The notes under the pieces were generated by a model. The model saw only the letters and a list, made by a program, of their open reading frames with translations, had not been told where the DNA came from and did not search any database. From contig NC_017741.1 of assembly GCF_000277405.1 (NCBI RefSeq), positions 1,364,001 through 1,428,000 of the forward strand: a stretch of 64,000 bases of DNA. The letters run 5' to 3'. The translations under genes were made by a program, and so were the position numbers. The stretch is from Helicobacter pylori Shi112. Its GTDB lineage: Bacteria; Campylobacterota; Campylobacteria; Campylobacterales; Helicobacteraceae. The first letter of the stretch is position 1, and each line of letters begins with the position of its first letter. Below, piece after piece: positions 10,148 through 21,715 of this stretch.

Positions 10148-11032
10148 AGGTTTTTGATGATTTTGGATTGATGACAATCTTTCTTCTAACTTTGACGCTA
10201 ATTGCTGATAAATCGTTTTATTTTGTTGTCTAAAATACTCTGCTAACTTTTTTAAAACTTTTTGTTCTGGGAATAAAATTAACACAAGATTGAAAATTCC
10301 ATCATTATCCAAAAGCTTTCTATAAACGCTTGGCGCTAAATCTTTGATTTCTTGAAAGCTCTCTGAAGGATTTTCATCAAAATTCAAACTGGGTAAATCA
10401 GGTAAGGTTTCACGCCATCGCGCTAAATGGTTTAAAATCTCATCCCAAACTTGCAAGATATTAAGATTTTCAAACAACTCCTTACCATAACACAAGTTCA
10501 AAGGCACGCCATAACCAACAGATAATTTTTGCAATTCTTCTTTATAATAATTTTGATTTTTATTCAAACTCTCATCTATAAAGTAAAAATAGCCTTGAAT
10601 GTTTTCGCCATAATGATGGATTAAAGCCTCTAATTTTCTTTTAAAGTTATCTATTTGCCCTCTCTTTTTGGTGCTGTCATGGTCATCTCGCATTTTTTGT
10701 TCTATAAAATAATAGGTGTTATCTTTTTTAGCAAACTGATCTAATTCTAAAGATTCCATTTTTTCTTTATCCTTATTGTAATAAGGAATTTTTTTAGATA
10801 AAGGCGAAAAGTTATGCTCTTTTAAATACTCTTCTATTAAATATTCAAACGCATCGCTAAACTTAATCTCATGGGAAGTCAATAAGTTTTGTAATAGTTT
10901 TGTTTTAGGCTTAGTGGGTCTAAAAATCCCCAAATAGCGTTCAGGATTTTCAGCAATATTTTCAAGTAATTTTGCTTTAGATGTTCCAAAGACAAAACGA
11001 TTAAAAATCTCGTTAAAGGTTTGATAATCCAT
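10139..11032 (-). CDS. Type II restriction endonuclease (HinfI-like partner, probable GANTC)
   Basis: The 297-residue protein follows the methylase with a 1-base stop/start overlap (TAATG). It contains a PD-(D/E)XK-type pattern: Asp98 in LELDQF, then Glu111 and Lys113 in FIEQKMRDD. I assign it as the cognate nuclease because of this pattern and its pairing with a HinfI-family methylase; specificity is inferred from the methylase. H. pylori is known to carry such a pair (HpyAIV, GANTC) at this locus. The last four codons and the stop lie inside repeat copy A, so the 3' end of the gene is made of recipient DNA. Confidence 0.8.
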   Translation of the reverse strand: MDYQTFNEIFNRFVFGTSKAKLLENIAENPERYLGIFRPTKPKTKLLQNLLTSHEIKFSDAFEYLIEEYLKEHNFSPLSKKIPYYNKDKEKMESLELDQFAKKDNTYYFIEQKMRDDHDSTKKRGQIDNFKRKLEALIHHYGENIQGYFYFIDESLNKNQNYYKEELQKLSVGYGVPLNLCYGKELFENLNILQVWDEILNHLARWRETLPDLPSLNFDENPSESFQEIKDLAPSVYRKLLDNDGIFNLVLILFPEQKVLKKLAEYFRQQNKTIYQQLASKLEERLSSIQNHQKPLS

Positions 11033-12111
11033 TAAAACTCCTTTTGGCAGATATAACGCAATTCATCTAGCAATAAAAATTGATTTTGGTAATACGCATA
11101 AAAAAATTTCCAGCCATTATGGTTGGTTTTATTCAAATATTTAGCGCTCATCTTATGAATAGAAGTTTCATAATTTTCATTATCCCTCACTTGTCCGTTT
11201 TCTAAAACTTGACAAATTTTTTCTTTGTTAGATGAGTATAAAAAATCTCCAATTTTTAATAATTGTTTAGAAATTAAAAGACTCATAGGGATTTTTGGGG
11301 GTTTAGTTTCTAAAACTAAATTAGTGATAAAATCGCTTTTATCCCTAGTGTTATTCAGGCGTTTTGCCGCTTCTTTGATATAAAAAGAATCTTTTTCAAT
11401 GCCAATAAAATACCTATTCATGGATTTAGCCACAGCCCCTGTTGTGCCTGTGCCAAAAAAGGGATCTAAAATAATATCTTTAGGCTTAGTCGCGCTTAAA
11501 ATGATTTTTTTTAAAAGCGCTTCTGGTTTTTGCGTGGAATGCACTTTCTTGCCTTGTGCGTCTTTTAACCTTTCGTTACCAATGCAAATAGGGATTTGCC
11601 AAACCGATTTTTCTTGTTTGCCATTATTAAGATACTTCATTGTTTTATAATTAAAGCTAACTTTGCTGTTTTTGTGTTTAGCGCACCAAATAAGCGTTTC
11701 ATGGGCGTTGCATAGTCTCTTGCCAGCAAAATTAGGCACCGGATTACTCTTGTGCCAAATAATATCATTGAGTATCCAAAACCCTAAATTTTGCAAATGA
11801 AAACCAATTCTAAAAATATTTTGAAAACTCCCTATCACACAAATACTGCCATTATCTTTTAAAACCCTTTGGCATTCTTTTAACCAACCCAAACAAAAGG
11901 TATCGTATTCCTTAAAAGAGCCAAATTTATCCCAATGATCCTCAACGCCTTGAAATTTTGTGCCTTCAAAACGCTTCAATTCCCCCTCTGTTTGCATGAA
12001 ATAAGGGGGGTCAGCAAAGATAAAATCAACGCTTCTGTTAGGAAAATCTTTCAACTTTTCTAAACAATCCCCCTCTATGATAGTATTTAAGTTTTCTTTT
12101 AAAAAATCCAT
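11032..12111 (-). CDS. N6-adenine DNA methyltransferase, HinfI/CcrM family (probable GANTC)
   Basis: This is a beta-class amino-methyltransferase of 359 residues, the same length as M.HinfI. Motif IV (DPPY, Asp34) precedes the target-recognition region, and the AdoMet motif DPFFGTGTTGAVA is near residue 217. TQKPEALL (about residue 190) is the usual lead-in to motif I. The C-terminal extension of about 100 residues matches the CcrM/HinfI subgroup that methylates GANTC. It is the first gene of a two-gene R-M cassette on the minus strand, with its own 100-base AT-rich upstream gap. Confidence 0.9.
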   Translation of the reverse strand: MDFLKENLNTIIEGDCLEKLKDFPNRSVDFIFADPPYFMQTEGELKRFEGTKFQGVEDHWDKFGSFKEYDTFCLGWLKECQRVLKDNGSICVIGSFQNIFRIGFHLQNLGFWILNDIIWHKSNPVPNFAGKRLCNAHETLIWCAKHKNSKVSFNYKTMKYLNNGKQEKSVWQIPICIGNERLKDAQGKKVHSTQKPEALLKKIILSATKPKDIILDPFFGTGTTGAVAKSMNRYFIGIEKDSFYIKEAAKRLNNTRDKSDFITNLVLETKPPKIPMSLLISKQLLKIGDFLYSSNKEKICQVLENGQVRDNENYETSIHKMSAKYLNKTNHNGWKFFYAYYQNQFLLLDELRYICQKEF

Positions 12112-12236
12112 TATTAACTAACCTTTTATATCTGCTACTCTAATTATTTTAACACAAGCGTTTTAAGGCTATCTTAATGTTTAATCTCTAGATTTGTTCT
12201 CATCAAATTATAGAAGTTACCTATCTCCACCTATGT

Positions 12237-12482
12237 TAAACGATACAACAAAAACGCATAACTCCCCGATCCATTCACATGCAAATCGCAAAGCATGTTC
12301 GTTGCAAAAAGATTAGAAATGGGGCTTACTTTAGAGCCTCTATCGCAAATTAAAGCGAGATTGGATAAGGCAGAATAAAGGGAAAGCTGTTCCCCCACCT
12401 CCGGAAGAGATGTTAAGATCGCTTGCTTCTTTGCTGATGAATGCACTATCAAAGTCAAGGCTGGCTTTGGCTTGGCGCGATA
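12237..12482 (-). repeat. Repeat copy B: alternative 3' tail of the type IIG gene
   Basis: This is the partner of 9853-10098. On the minus strand it holds an open frame (PISPLSYRAKPKPALT to SYAFLLYRLT, TAG) that joins the type IIG reading frame only if the C15 tract at 12509-12523 changes to C13 or C16. The segment NLALICDRGSKVSPI to GSGSYAFLLYR resembles the part of the main protein after its first poly-Pro (NVALNTPRQ to VNYPLYQF). Copy B may therefore be a displaced version of a methylase C-terminal cassette. It fills the gap between the methylase start and the type IIG gene. Confidence 0.8.
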
Positions 12483-12502
12483 AGATAAGGGCGATATTGG
12501 TA

Positions 12503-15500
12503 TTAAATGGGGGGGGGGGGGGGTGGATTTTGCAAGATTTCTTGCATTAACGCTTCGCTGACATTCCCTTTTAAATGGGGCAAATCGCTAGTTAAAAATC
12601 CAAGCGTTTTTTGGATTTCAATCGTGCGCGCGATGACTTTAATGATACGGGTTACATGATCAAAGTCGCAAGGCTCGTTTTTATGGCTTTTTAAATATTT
12701 TTCTAAAACGCAATACCCCCCTATTCTATAATCATAAATTTCTTGACTCACCCCACTAAAATAAGCGCTATGGTTGATATAAAGCCGTTGTTCTGGCTCG
12801 TTATGAGAGGGTTTTTTGGAGATGATGGGGTTACGCTCATGCCCTTCTTTATAGTTGGATTCGCCTATGGTAGCGTCTTTTAGTTTTTCAAAGCTGTAAT
12901 TTAGGCTTTCTTGGTTTAAAACATGCAAGCCGATTAACTCAATCCCCAAAAGGCTTAAGGCTCTAAACAAATCTTTATTTTTTGTGAAAAGGATTTTAGG
13001 GTAATCAATTTTAAGAAAGCCTTCATAACGCTTGCGATAGTTTGGGGAATACAATAATGCATAAATATAGCCTAAAATCTCTAGCGGCTCAAAAGAGTGG
13101 TTATAATGCTTGTCTATAAAGCTTCTAAACTCTGGCGTAAAATTTTCGGTGTAGTTAGGATCTCTAAACTGATAAAGGGGGTAATTAACCCCGGCTCCAT
13201 TGCCCCCAGAGCTTAACCCTTGATCGTTAATGCACGAGCTTATAAAGCATTGCGTCCAACTCTTATCGTTGTTTTTTAGCTGTCGTGGGGTGTTTAGCGC
13301 GACATTTTTGCACGTTTGATTGGGTGTTTTAGGGTTTGTTGGGGGGGGGGGTAACATGTGCTTAAAAACATCATATACAGGTCTAGCTAAAAATCCACAA
13401 CTTTTATCAGTGTAATAAGTCCAACGATAATCAAAAGGGTGGTATTGGCACAAAACGATGTATTTTTCTAATTCATGTTGATTTTTCTTAACATTTTCAA
13501 TTGCCCTTCCAAGTTTCCAACCTTCAGTATCTTTTATATCATATTTTCTGCGCAATTCAATGGGTTCTAAGGTTGAAAAATCCTTTAAAAGCTCTAGCAA
13601 GCTTTCTTTGTTCTTATGGAAAACGACATGATCTCTTTTAGAGCAAATACCAGTGCCTCCAACTTGAAACATATCTTTAACGCTAAACCCTTGTTCATAT
13701 TCATCTAACAAGCGCGTTTCTAAAGGCAGCAGCAAGTAAAAAGGCTTCTCTGGGGTAAGCTCAAACCACTCAATGCTATTCAAATCATTTTGAGCTAAAA
13801 AGGCGTATTTTTCAGCCCTTTCGCCATAAACATCATAATAGTGGATTTTTTGCTTTGTTGTTTGCGGGTTTTTGACAAAGAGGTTAATGGACACGCCTTG
13901 TTTGATATTGAAAACATTTTCATCTTTTGCACCTTGTGGGGTTTTCTCCTTTTTCCTCGCATTTCCATGCAAGTTTAAGATATAAAGCTCATCGTAGCAT
14001 TCTAAAAAAGAGCGCCTTAACCCTCTAAAAGTAGGGTTGTCTAAAAAGGCGTTATTAGAGATAAAGCCAAAAAGGCCATGCCCTAATGATTCGATCTTGT
14101 TTTGAGCGAAACGCATGAATTTCACATAATCGTCTAAGATCCATTTAGAGTTTTGCTCATTTTGCAGTTTGTATTTGGAATGGATTTGTTTAAGATTCTT
14201 TAGGGCGTCTTTGTTGGTGTTTTTGACGCTTTTATCGCCTTGCTTTTGGGTTTGAATGTTTTTTAAAAGCGCTTTGATTTTATCGGTGAGTTTAACCTTT
14301 TTTTCAATTTCTATTGTTTGAAATTCAGGCTCTATGCCATAAGTGGCTTTCACTTCCCATTCAAACAAGCCCTCATTACTGCTCGCCCCGCTATAAGGGG
14401 GATTACCGGTGATGATAAGGATATTTTCATCTTTTTTAATTTCTTGAGCGTTTAAAAGCTCTGTTTCAAAAATCGGGTTTAGCCCACGATAAGCGACAAT
14501 CTCACTAGGCTGTATGAGGGTGTTAGTTAAAATGATTTTAAGCGCATCGTTTTCTTTGAGAGGTTTTTTAAATTCCTCCTTAAAGGCTTGGCTGAGATTC
14601 AAATGAGCGATCGCATAAGGAGCGATCAAGTATTCAAACCCATAAAATTGCTTTAAGAGATTTTGGTATTTATCCTCTTTAGTGGAGATGCCTCCATCGC
14701 TTGTTTTCCTCATTTCTAGTGCTTTTCTGAACGCTTCTAATAAAAAAGTGCCCGTGCCGGTGGCAAAATCTAAGAGCTTGATATTTTCGTTATCCAAAGC
14801 GCTTTTTAAGCCTAAGGGAGCGTCTTTGAAATGCGTTTTAAGCAAACTATCCAAAGCGTTAATGATGAATTTCACCACAGAATCTGGGGTGTAATACACG
14901 CCCTTATTCTCTCGCAATTTAGGGTCATAAGCGCTTAAAAAGGTTTCATAAAAGTGCAAATAAGGGTCTTTATCGTCATTCAAATCTTTAATGATGGAAT
15001 CCATATCAACATGATTTATCGAGCTTAAAATTTCATTTAAGAGCCATTGGATTTCTTTAATTCCATCAAGTTTCTTTAAAAAATCCGCCATTTCTCTGAT
15101 CACAGCGAAATTTTTAGGGATGGAACTCCTCACATTATCCAAATTAATTTTTTCAAAAGGGTGGTTGAGCTTGGCTAGAAAAAGGCTGTAGGTGAGCGTT
15201 TGAGCGAGCGCATCGCTAAAGTCTTCAAAACTCAATTCTTCATAAAGATATTCTTTAAAATTATTAAAAATGCTAGAAACTTGCGTTTTTTCTTGGTATT
15301 TGATTAAAGCGTCTTTTAAATACCTAGTGCGCGGGCTTAAATGCGTTGCGAAATCTTTAGCGTTAGTGATAGGGGCTGCTTCGTGGTTGAAAAAGCTTTT
15401 GAACAATTCAATTAAATCGCGCTCGGTTTGTGGTTTGGGTTTTAGGGGTTTAGAGAGTTCATCAAGACTAGCGACAGAGATTTCTTTTTTAATTAAAGGG

Positions 15501-15841
15501 GCGTTATTTTCATCTTTCCCTACCCACATAAAATTAAGATAATCAGTGAGCATGAGATTAGGGTTTAATTCTAAATATTTACGGATTTGATCGCTTTTTA
15601 AGAGCTGGATAAGATTGACCCCTGCTCTTTTATTTTCTATATAGCCGATGTTAAGCCCTTGAAAAGAAACGCGAAAATCAGGCTGGCTTCCTTGATCTCT
15701 TTTAGGTTCATGTTCAATCTTAAATTCTTTATTGAAATTGTCTTTTAACCGATTGAGCAAGTTGTATAAAGAAGGGCGGTGCGCGAGTTCATTCTTTTCA
15801 GGCGTAAGATCTTTAATGCTTTCTAAATATTCTTTTAGCAT
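12503..15841 (-). CDS. Fused restriction-methylase, type IIG-like, phase-variable
   Basis: A single 1112-residue protein appears to combine nuclease and N6-adenine methylase. The N-terminal region has a PD-(D/E)XK pattern (Asp55 in QPDFRV, Glu69 and Lys71 in YIENKR). It continues into a helical connector, then ENKGVYYTPD at 311, AdoMet motif DFATGTGTF at 358 and motif IV NPPY at 480-483. The rest is a C-terminal specificity region. Two poly-C tracts interrupt the coding strand: C11 near codon 830 (in frame here) and C15 at the very end, which produces PPPPPPI and a stop. The second tract decides between this ending and a 90-residue extension. The upstream AAAGGG precedes the ATG. Recognition sequence unknown. 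Confidence 0.85.
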   Translation of the reverse strand: MLKEYLESIKDLTPEKNELAHRPSLYNLLNRLKDNFNKEFKIEHEPKRDQGSQPDFRVSFQGLNIGYIENKRAGVNLIQLLKSDQIRKYLELNPNLMLTDYLNFMWVGKDENNAPLIKKEISVASLDELSKPLKPKPQTERDLIELFKSFFNHEAAPITNAKDFATHLSPRTRYLKDALIKYQEKTQVSSIFNNFKEYLYEELSFEDFSDALAQTLTYSLFLAKLNHPFEKINLDNVRSSIPKNFAVIREMADFLKKLDGIKEIQWLLNEILSSINHVDMDSIIKDLNDDKDPYLHFYETFLSAYDPKLRENKGVYYTPDSVVKFIINALDSLLKTHFKDAPLGLKSALDNENIKLLDFATGTGTFLLEAFRKALEMRKTSDGGISTKEDKYQNLLKQFYGFEYLIAPYAIAHLNLSQAFKEEFKKPLKENDALKIILTNTLIQPSEIVAYRGLNPIFETELLNAQEIKKDENILIITGNPPYSGASSNEGLFEWEVKATYGIEPEFQTIEIEKKVKLTDKIKALLKNIQTQKQGDKSVKNTNKDALKNLKQIHSKYKLQNEQNSKWILDDYVKFMRFAQNKIESLGHGLFGFISNNAFLDNPTFRGLRRSFLECYDELYILNLHGNARKKEKTPQGAKDENVFNIKQGVSINLFVKNPQTTKQKIHYYDVYGERAEKYAFLAQNDLNSIEWFELTPEKPFYLLLPLETRLLDEYEQGFSVKDMFQVGGTGICSKRDHVVFHKNKESLLELLKDFSTLEPIELRRKYDIKDTEGWKLGRAIENVKKNQHELEKYIVLCQYHPFDYRWTYYTDKSCGFLARPVYDVFKHMLPPPPTNPKTPNQTCKNVALNTPRQLKNNDKSWTQCFISSCINDQGLSSGGNGAGVNYPLYQFRDPNYTENFTPEFRSFIDKHYNHSFEPLEILGYIYALLYSPNYRKRYEGFLKIDYPKILFTKNKDLFRALSLLGIELIGLHVLNQESLNYSFEKLKDATIGESNYKEGHERNPIISKKPSHNEPEQRLYINHSAYFSGVSQEIYDYRIGGYCVLEKYLKSHKNEPCDFDHVTRIIKVIARTIEIQKTLGFLTSDLPHLKGNVSEALMQEILQNPPPPPPI
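12509..12523. repeat. G15 (coding-strand C15) tract, C-terminal switch
   Basis: Fifteen G residues on the plus strand lie at the 3' end of the type IIG gene. With C15 the protein ends in Pro6-Ile. With C13 or C16 the frame runs on through 12482-12231. Confidence 0.95.
13341..13351. repeat. G11 (coding-strand C11) tract inside the type IIG gene
   Basis: Eleven G residues encode MLPPPPTN on the minus strand near codon 830. The present length keeps the frame open; a one-base change would truncate the protein after its methylase motifs. Confidence 0.95.
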
Positions 15842-15864
15842 GCTAATAACCCTTTTTAAAGTCT

Positions 15865-17685
<1,821 letters not shown>

Positions 17686-17696
<11 letters not shown>

Positions 17697-18489
17697 GAAA
17701 TTCCCCTATACTTTCCCCAAACTTCACGCTTTTTTCTTTCAAATCTTTAAAAGCGGTGTTTTGAACGAACAAAACGATCGTAGAGCCCATTTCAAAATTC
17801 CCTAAATTATCCCCTTTTTTAACCTTAATTGGAGGGTTGTAAGAGTAGGCTTGCGTCAAATGGGCTTTAGCGTTAGTTTGGATATTCTTATCAAAATTAA
17901 AACGCATTTTACCCACATTTAACGCTCCCACCGCTACAAAATACAGCCTATTGCCTTGAATGTCTTTTGCAACCAGCGCGACTCTTTCATTGCCCACAAA
18001 CAGATTTTTGTTTTTGTATAACGAGGGCTTATTGACCGGCAGCAGTTTCCCCGCAAAGCAACGAGCCTCTAAAATTTCTAAATCGCAAGGGGCGTGGTAG
18101 TGGTGGTAATCTTTGGGCGAAAGGTAAAAATTCACATAGAAAAAAGAAGGGCCTAAGGGGTTGATTTCGCCCACTAATTCATGCGCTTTATAGGGCATGC
18201 CTTTAATTTGTAAAGCGCTATCGTTGTCTAAAAAAGCGCATTCAGTGATTAAAGCATCGCAAGGCGCAATGCATGCGTTAGGGGCTTTGTCAAAGGGGCG
18301 TTCTTTTTTTAAAGAGCGCGTGAAAAGAGCGTTCAAACTCTTATAATTTTCTAAAGGCTCAAACTCGCTCAAATCAATTTTAAAGATCTTAACGTAAAGG
18401 GCGTTGATGCCTTTTTGGATAAAAGAAGGGAATTCATAGCCAGCGACAGAGCCAAAAACCCTTGAAAGAGCGTTGCTTAAAGCCATCAT
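17686..18489 (-). CDS. psd: Phosphatidylserine decarboxylase
   Basis: Psd makes phosphatidylethanolamine from phosphatidylserine at the inner membrane. The 267-residue proenzyme should self-cleave at the Gly235-Ser236 site in [10 protein letters not shown], the Ser becoming the pyruvoyl group. His residues in YHHYHAPCD (near 125) fit the family. The gene overlaps the upstream coiled-coil gene by 4 bases and nadA by 11 bases, so it sits in a tightly packed set. Confidence 0.95.
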
Positions 18490-18989
18490 TTTAACCCTGC
18501 CATGTTCAATACAAACTCCACCTCGCCCTTACTCACTTTAAATTCTTTAGAAATAGAATCCACGCTATAGCCTTCTTGATACATTTTTAAAACCTGTTTT
18601 TCGTTGATTTTATCGCTAGCGGCATAATGCCCCATGTCTTTGAATTTGTTTTCTAAAATAATGATTTTTTCTTCTAAATAATCGCGCTCTTTATCCATGG
18701 ATTTTTGGATTTCTTGCAACTGGTTATAAAGGTGTGAAAGGGTCGTTCTCAATGAGCCATCCTCTTTAGCGCTTTTTTCTAAAGAAATGCCTTCCAAACG
18801 CCCCTCTAATTCTTTCAAACGCTTAGAATAAATATAATTTTCTTGATAGGATTCATCTAAGGTTTTTTCTAAACGCCTCATTTTATGGTAAAACTCTTTT
18901 TCTTTAAGATACAAATACCCCACCAAGCACACCAACACCAATAAAATCGCCCCTAAAACGACCATAAACAAATCATTAGAAGATAACAT
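18486..18989 (-). CDS. Membrane-anchored coiled-coil protein with HTH-like C-terminus
   Basis: The 167-residue protein has an N-terminal membrane helix (about 6-28), then a long Glu/Lys-rich coiled coil (about 30-125). The C-terminal segment [20 protein letters not shown] reads like a helix-turn-helix. This layout is conserved in epsilonproteobacteria, but I know no function. The order here is ubiA, the next small gene, this gene, psd. Confidence 0.7.
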   Translation of the reverse strand: MLSSNDLFMVVLGAILLVLVCLVGYLYLKEKEFYHKMRRLEKTLDESYQENYIYSKRLKELEGRLEGISLEKSAKEDGSLRTTLSHLYNQLQEIQKSMDKERDYLEEKIIILENKFKDMGHYAASDKINEKQVLKMYQEGYSVDSISKEFKVSKGEVEFVLNMAGLK

Positions 18990-19001
18990 GATTGCTCCCG
19001 T

Positions 19002-19496
19002 TCATAATTTCAAGCCTTTCCTTTCGCTATGGACAATGAAAGAATCATAACGCTTAATGTCTAAGGCATGCATGCGAGTGATTTCTAAAAAATTTTTATC
19101 CCTAGCCACGCCAAAAAAGGCTAGGATTTTCCCCTCTAACACACAACGCCCGTAATAAGTTTGAGGCGCTATCAGGTCTTGTTTTTTGATACAAATTAAC
19201 CCATGCCCTAAAGCAGCGATGCGATCCTTTTGCTCTAATTCAAGTAATTTTTCTTTTAAAAGCAGGCTCTCTAATTTTTCTAATTTAAAATACAGCGCTT
19301 TGAGCAATTCCAGAGTGTCATTTTCAACATTCAAGCGTGAAAAATCAAAGCCAGAACCCAACCAATCAAATTCTTCTAACACCGCTAAAGAGCGTGTGGT
19401 TTTAGAGATGAACCTTTCATAAGAGAGCGATAAATCGCATTGGACTAAGCGCGTTTCAAACCCTAAAGCTTGGGATCTTAAAACCAACTCATGCAT
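19002..19496 (-). CDS. Conserved hypothetical protein (ubiA-linked)
   Basis: The frame is open to 19553, but the extra codons overlap ubiA by 65 bases and would add a Trp/Leu-rich lead. The ATG at 19496 overlaps the ubiA stop by only 8 bases (ATGCATGA) and gives MHELVLRSQALGFETRL, so I prefer it. The 164-residue product is soluble-looking, with a helical Leu/Glu-rich middle and a C-terminal beta-type stretch (YGRCVLEGKILAFFGVARD). I recognise no catalytic motif. If the longer start is real, the protein would have a signal-like N-terminus. Confidence 0.65.
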   Translation of the reverse strand: MHELVLRSQALGFETRLVQCDLSLSYERFISKTTRSLAVLEEFDWLGSGFDFSRLNVENDTLELLKALYFKLEKLESLLLKEKLLELEQKDRIAALGHGLICIKKQDLIAPQTYYGRCVLEGKILAFFGVARDKNFLEITRMHALDIKRYDSFIVHSERKGLKL

Positions 19497-20373
19497 GCTT
19501 GAACCCCACATCAAGGACAATAAAAATAAAAAACACCACCCCCAAATAGCCATTACTCACAAAAAAGGCTTTAGGAATGTTTTTATAATCTCTAGCCACT
19601 AAGATCTGCTCATAGAGTAAAATCAAGGCTGAAACCCCTAATCCTAAATACGCAAAAAGCCCCCCATGATAGCATTTGACAAAACAAAGCCAGCACACAA
19701 GCGCCACAAGGTGTGAGAGCCTTGAAAGATTCAAGCACCATTTTTCCCCTAATTGGCTAGGGATGGAAAACAAGCCCCTTTCTTTATCAAACTCCATATC
19801 CTGTAAAGAATAGAGCAAATCAAACCCAGCCACCCATAACATCACCCCTAAAGCCAAAAAAACATTCCATAAAGGAATATCCCCTAAAACCGCCACACTT
19901 CCGGCAATGGGGGCTAAACCCAAAGCCAAACCCACGATAAAATGCGCCAAAGAAGAAAAACGCTTGAAATACGAATACCCCCCTAAAACGATTAAAAAAG
20001 GTAACGAAAGTTTGAAAGCTAAAGGGTTAATGAAATAGCTCACCACCACGAATAAAAGAGCGTTTAAAGCGCTAAAAACCACCATGCCTTTAACGCTGAT
20101 CCTACCATCCACGCTCGGGCGGTTTTTCGTCCTTGGGTTATCCTTATCAATATCTCTATCCACCAAGCGGTTAAACCCCATAGCGAAGTTTCTTGCCCCT
20201 AATAAGGCTAAAAAACAAAGGATTAAGGTTTCTAACCCAAAAAAGAGCGTTTGATTTTTTTGATAGGAGCTTATGACCATAGCCATGAGTAAAAACATGC
20301 TAGAAAATATCGTATGCTCCAAAGCGACCAATTCGCTTAAAGCTTTGATTTGATGCGTGATTTTTTTAAGCAA
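19489..20373 (-). CDS. ubiA: UbiA-family prenyltransferase
   Basis: This 294-residue polytopic membrane protein of the UbiA superfamily attaches a polyprenyl chain to an aromatic acid. The two Asp-rich motifs are visible: NRLVDRDIDKDNPRTKNRP (about 68-86) and DLLYSLQDMEFDKERG (about 184-199). H. pylori makes menaquinone by the futalosine route, so the substrate is probably a menaquinone precursor (MqnP-type) rather than 4-hydroxybenzoate; that is inference. About nine membrane helices can be seen. Confidence 0.9.
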   Translation of the reverse strand: MLKKITHQIKALSELVALEHTIFSSMFLLMAMVISSYQKNQTLFFGLETLILCFLALLGARNFAMGFNRLVDRDIDKDNPRTKNRPSVDGRISVKGMVVFSALNALLFVVVSYFINPLAFKLSLPFLIVLGGYSYFKRFSSLAHFIVGLALGLAPIAGSVAVLGDIPLWNVFLALGVMLWVAGFDLLYSLQDMEFDKERGLFSIPSQLGEKWCLNLSRLSHLVALVCWLCFVKCYHGGLFAYLGLGVSALILLYEQILVARDYKNIPKAFFVSNGYLGVVFFIFIVLDVGFKHA

Positions 20374-20401
20374 TTATTTGATCCCTAATAAAATGACTTT
20401 T

Positions 20402-21715
20402 CTAACCTACAATTAAACTAGGCATTATAATATATTGATAGCAACAATACAAGAAAAAGCCCGCGCTTAAAACATTCATGCTTAAATAAACTTTAAAAAA
20501 ACGCGCGCTCAGAATCGTTAAAAATAAATGCGCCCCCAAAAGCCATAAAGGCGAAAAAACAAAAATCGTAGGGATTGTTAAAGGCATGTTTAAAATACGA
20601 TCCAACAAAGACCCCAAACCCACAGCATGCAAGAACAAACTCAAAGGGAAAAACACGATAAAAATCAAGCCTAAAGGAATGCTAAAGAGCTGGTAGGGCG
20701 AAAACATAGGGAAAAAGGCATGCGCAATGATGAGCATGTTCAAAAACACCAGCACGCTTAAGCTTATGACCTGAAAAGATCGCATCAAAAAAGAAGAGGT
20801 TTTAAAAAAGGCTTGAGTGTGTTTTAAAAACAAAAAGATATACCACACCCCACAAACAGAAAGCAAAAATCCCACGCTAAAAAGCAATTTAGGGAGTAAC
20901 GCTATAGCGATACAGCACGCTAAAATCAAAAGTTTAAAACTCAAAAGCCTTACCCCAAAAAAGCATGCCAAAAACCCTAACAAGCCCATTAAAAACGCCC
21001 TGAAAAAAGAGGGTAAAAAATCCAATAGCAATAAATACCCTAGCAAAAAAACCCACACCAAAACCCCTATATCATAAAAAGCGTTCCTATAAGGGAAATA
21101 GCGTTTTTGTAAGGGGGTATAAAAAAGAGAGAAAAGGAAATACACGCTCGCGCTCAAAATCCCTAAATGGAATCCGCTAATGGCTAGTAAGTGGTTGATC
21201 CCTAGCGCGTTAGCCCTATCTCTTAAGTCTTTGTTCAAGCTATCCCCTATAAATAACGCGCGGTATAAATTACCCACTAAAGTGCTTGAATGAGCGCTAT
21301 CAATGAAGCCGCGCCAATGCGATTTGAAATCTTGTTTTCGTGTTAAAGAAAAAGAATAGGTTTGGAAAAAGCATGATTTCATAGACTCCAAGAACGAGCA
21401 AGGTTTGATTTTGCCAAAAAATTGCGCATGGCGGTATTGGAGGTTTTTTAAAGGCTCTTTAATGGTGGTGTAAAAAATCATGCCCTTTGATTGGAGCTTT
21501 AAAACAAAATAGGTTTTTTGATCTTTAGTTTTGGGGTATTGCAACAAGATTTGAGCGTTCAGGCTTGTAGGTTTTGAAAAATCAAGCTTTTGGTAATTCA
21601 AGTATTCTAAATAAAGATTGAGCGCTAACAAAAGGCTTAAAATAACCCCACACAGCAAGTATTCTTTTGGGGTTGCAAGAAGTTCAAACGCCCCCTGAAA
21701 AGTTTTATCCTTCAA
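20402..21715 (-). CDS. comEC: ComEC/Rec2 DNA-uptake channel
   Basis: The 437-residue membrane protein has the Competence-domain signature GINHLLAISGFHLGIL near residue 180 and many membrane helices. It is the inner-membrane channel that moves transforming single-stranded DNA into the cytoplasm. It is shorter than typical ComEC (about 700 residues) because the C-terminal beta-lactamase-like domain is absent, which is the usual form in Helicobacter. Its start overlaps the dnaB stop by 4 bases. Confidence 0.92.
   Translation of the reverse strand: MKDKTFQGAFELLATPKEYLLCGVILSLLLALNLYLEYLNYQKLDFSKPTSLNAQILLQYPKTKDQKTYFVLKLQSKGMIFYTTIKEPLKNLQYRHAQFFGKIKPCSFLESMKSCFFQTYSFSLTRKQDFKSHWRGFIDSAHSSTLVGNLYRALFIGDSLNKDLRDRANALGINHLLAISGFHLGILSASVYFLFSLFYTPLQKRYFPYRNAFYDIGVLVWVFLLGYLLLLDFLPSFFRAFLMGLLGFLACFFGVRLLSFKLLILACCIAIALLPKLLFSVGFLLSVCGVWYIFLFLKHTQAFFKTSSFLMRSFQVISLSVLVFLNMLIIAHAFFPMFSPYQLFSIPLGLIFIVFFPLSLFLHAVGLGSLLDRILNMPLTIPTIFVFSPLWLLGAHLFLTILSARFFKVYLSMNVLSAGFFLYCCYQYIIMPSLIVG

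Noticed and set aside
12231-12458. Separate 75-residue gene starting with TTG
   Set aside because: The frame is open further upstream to the poly-C tract and matches repeat copy A, so it is the alternative tail of the type IIG gene and not a gene of its own.
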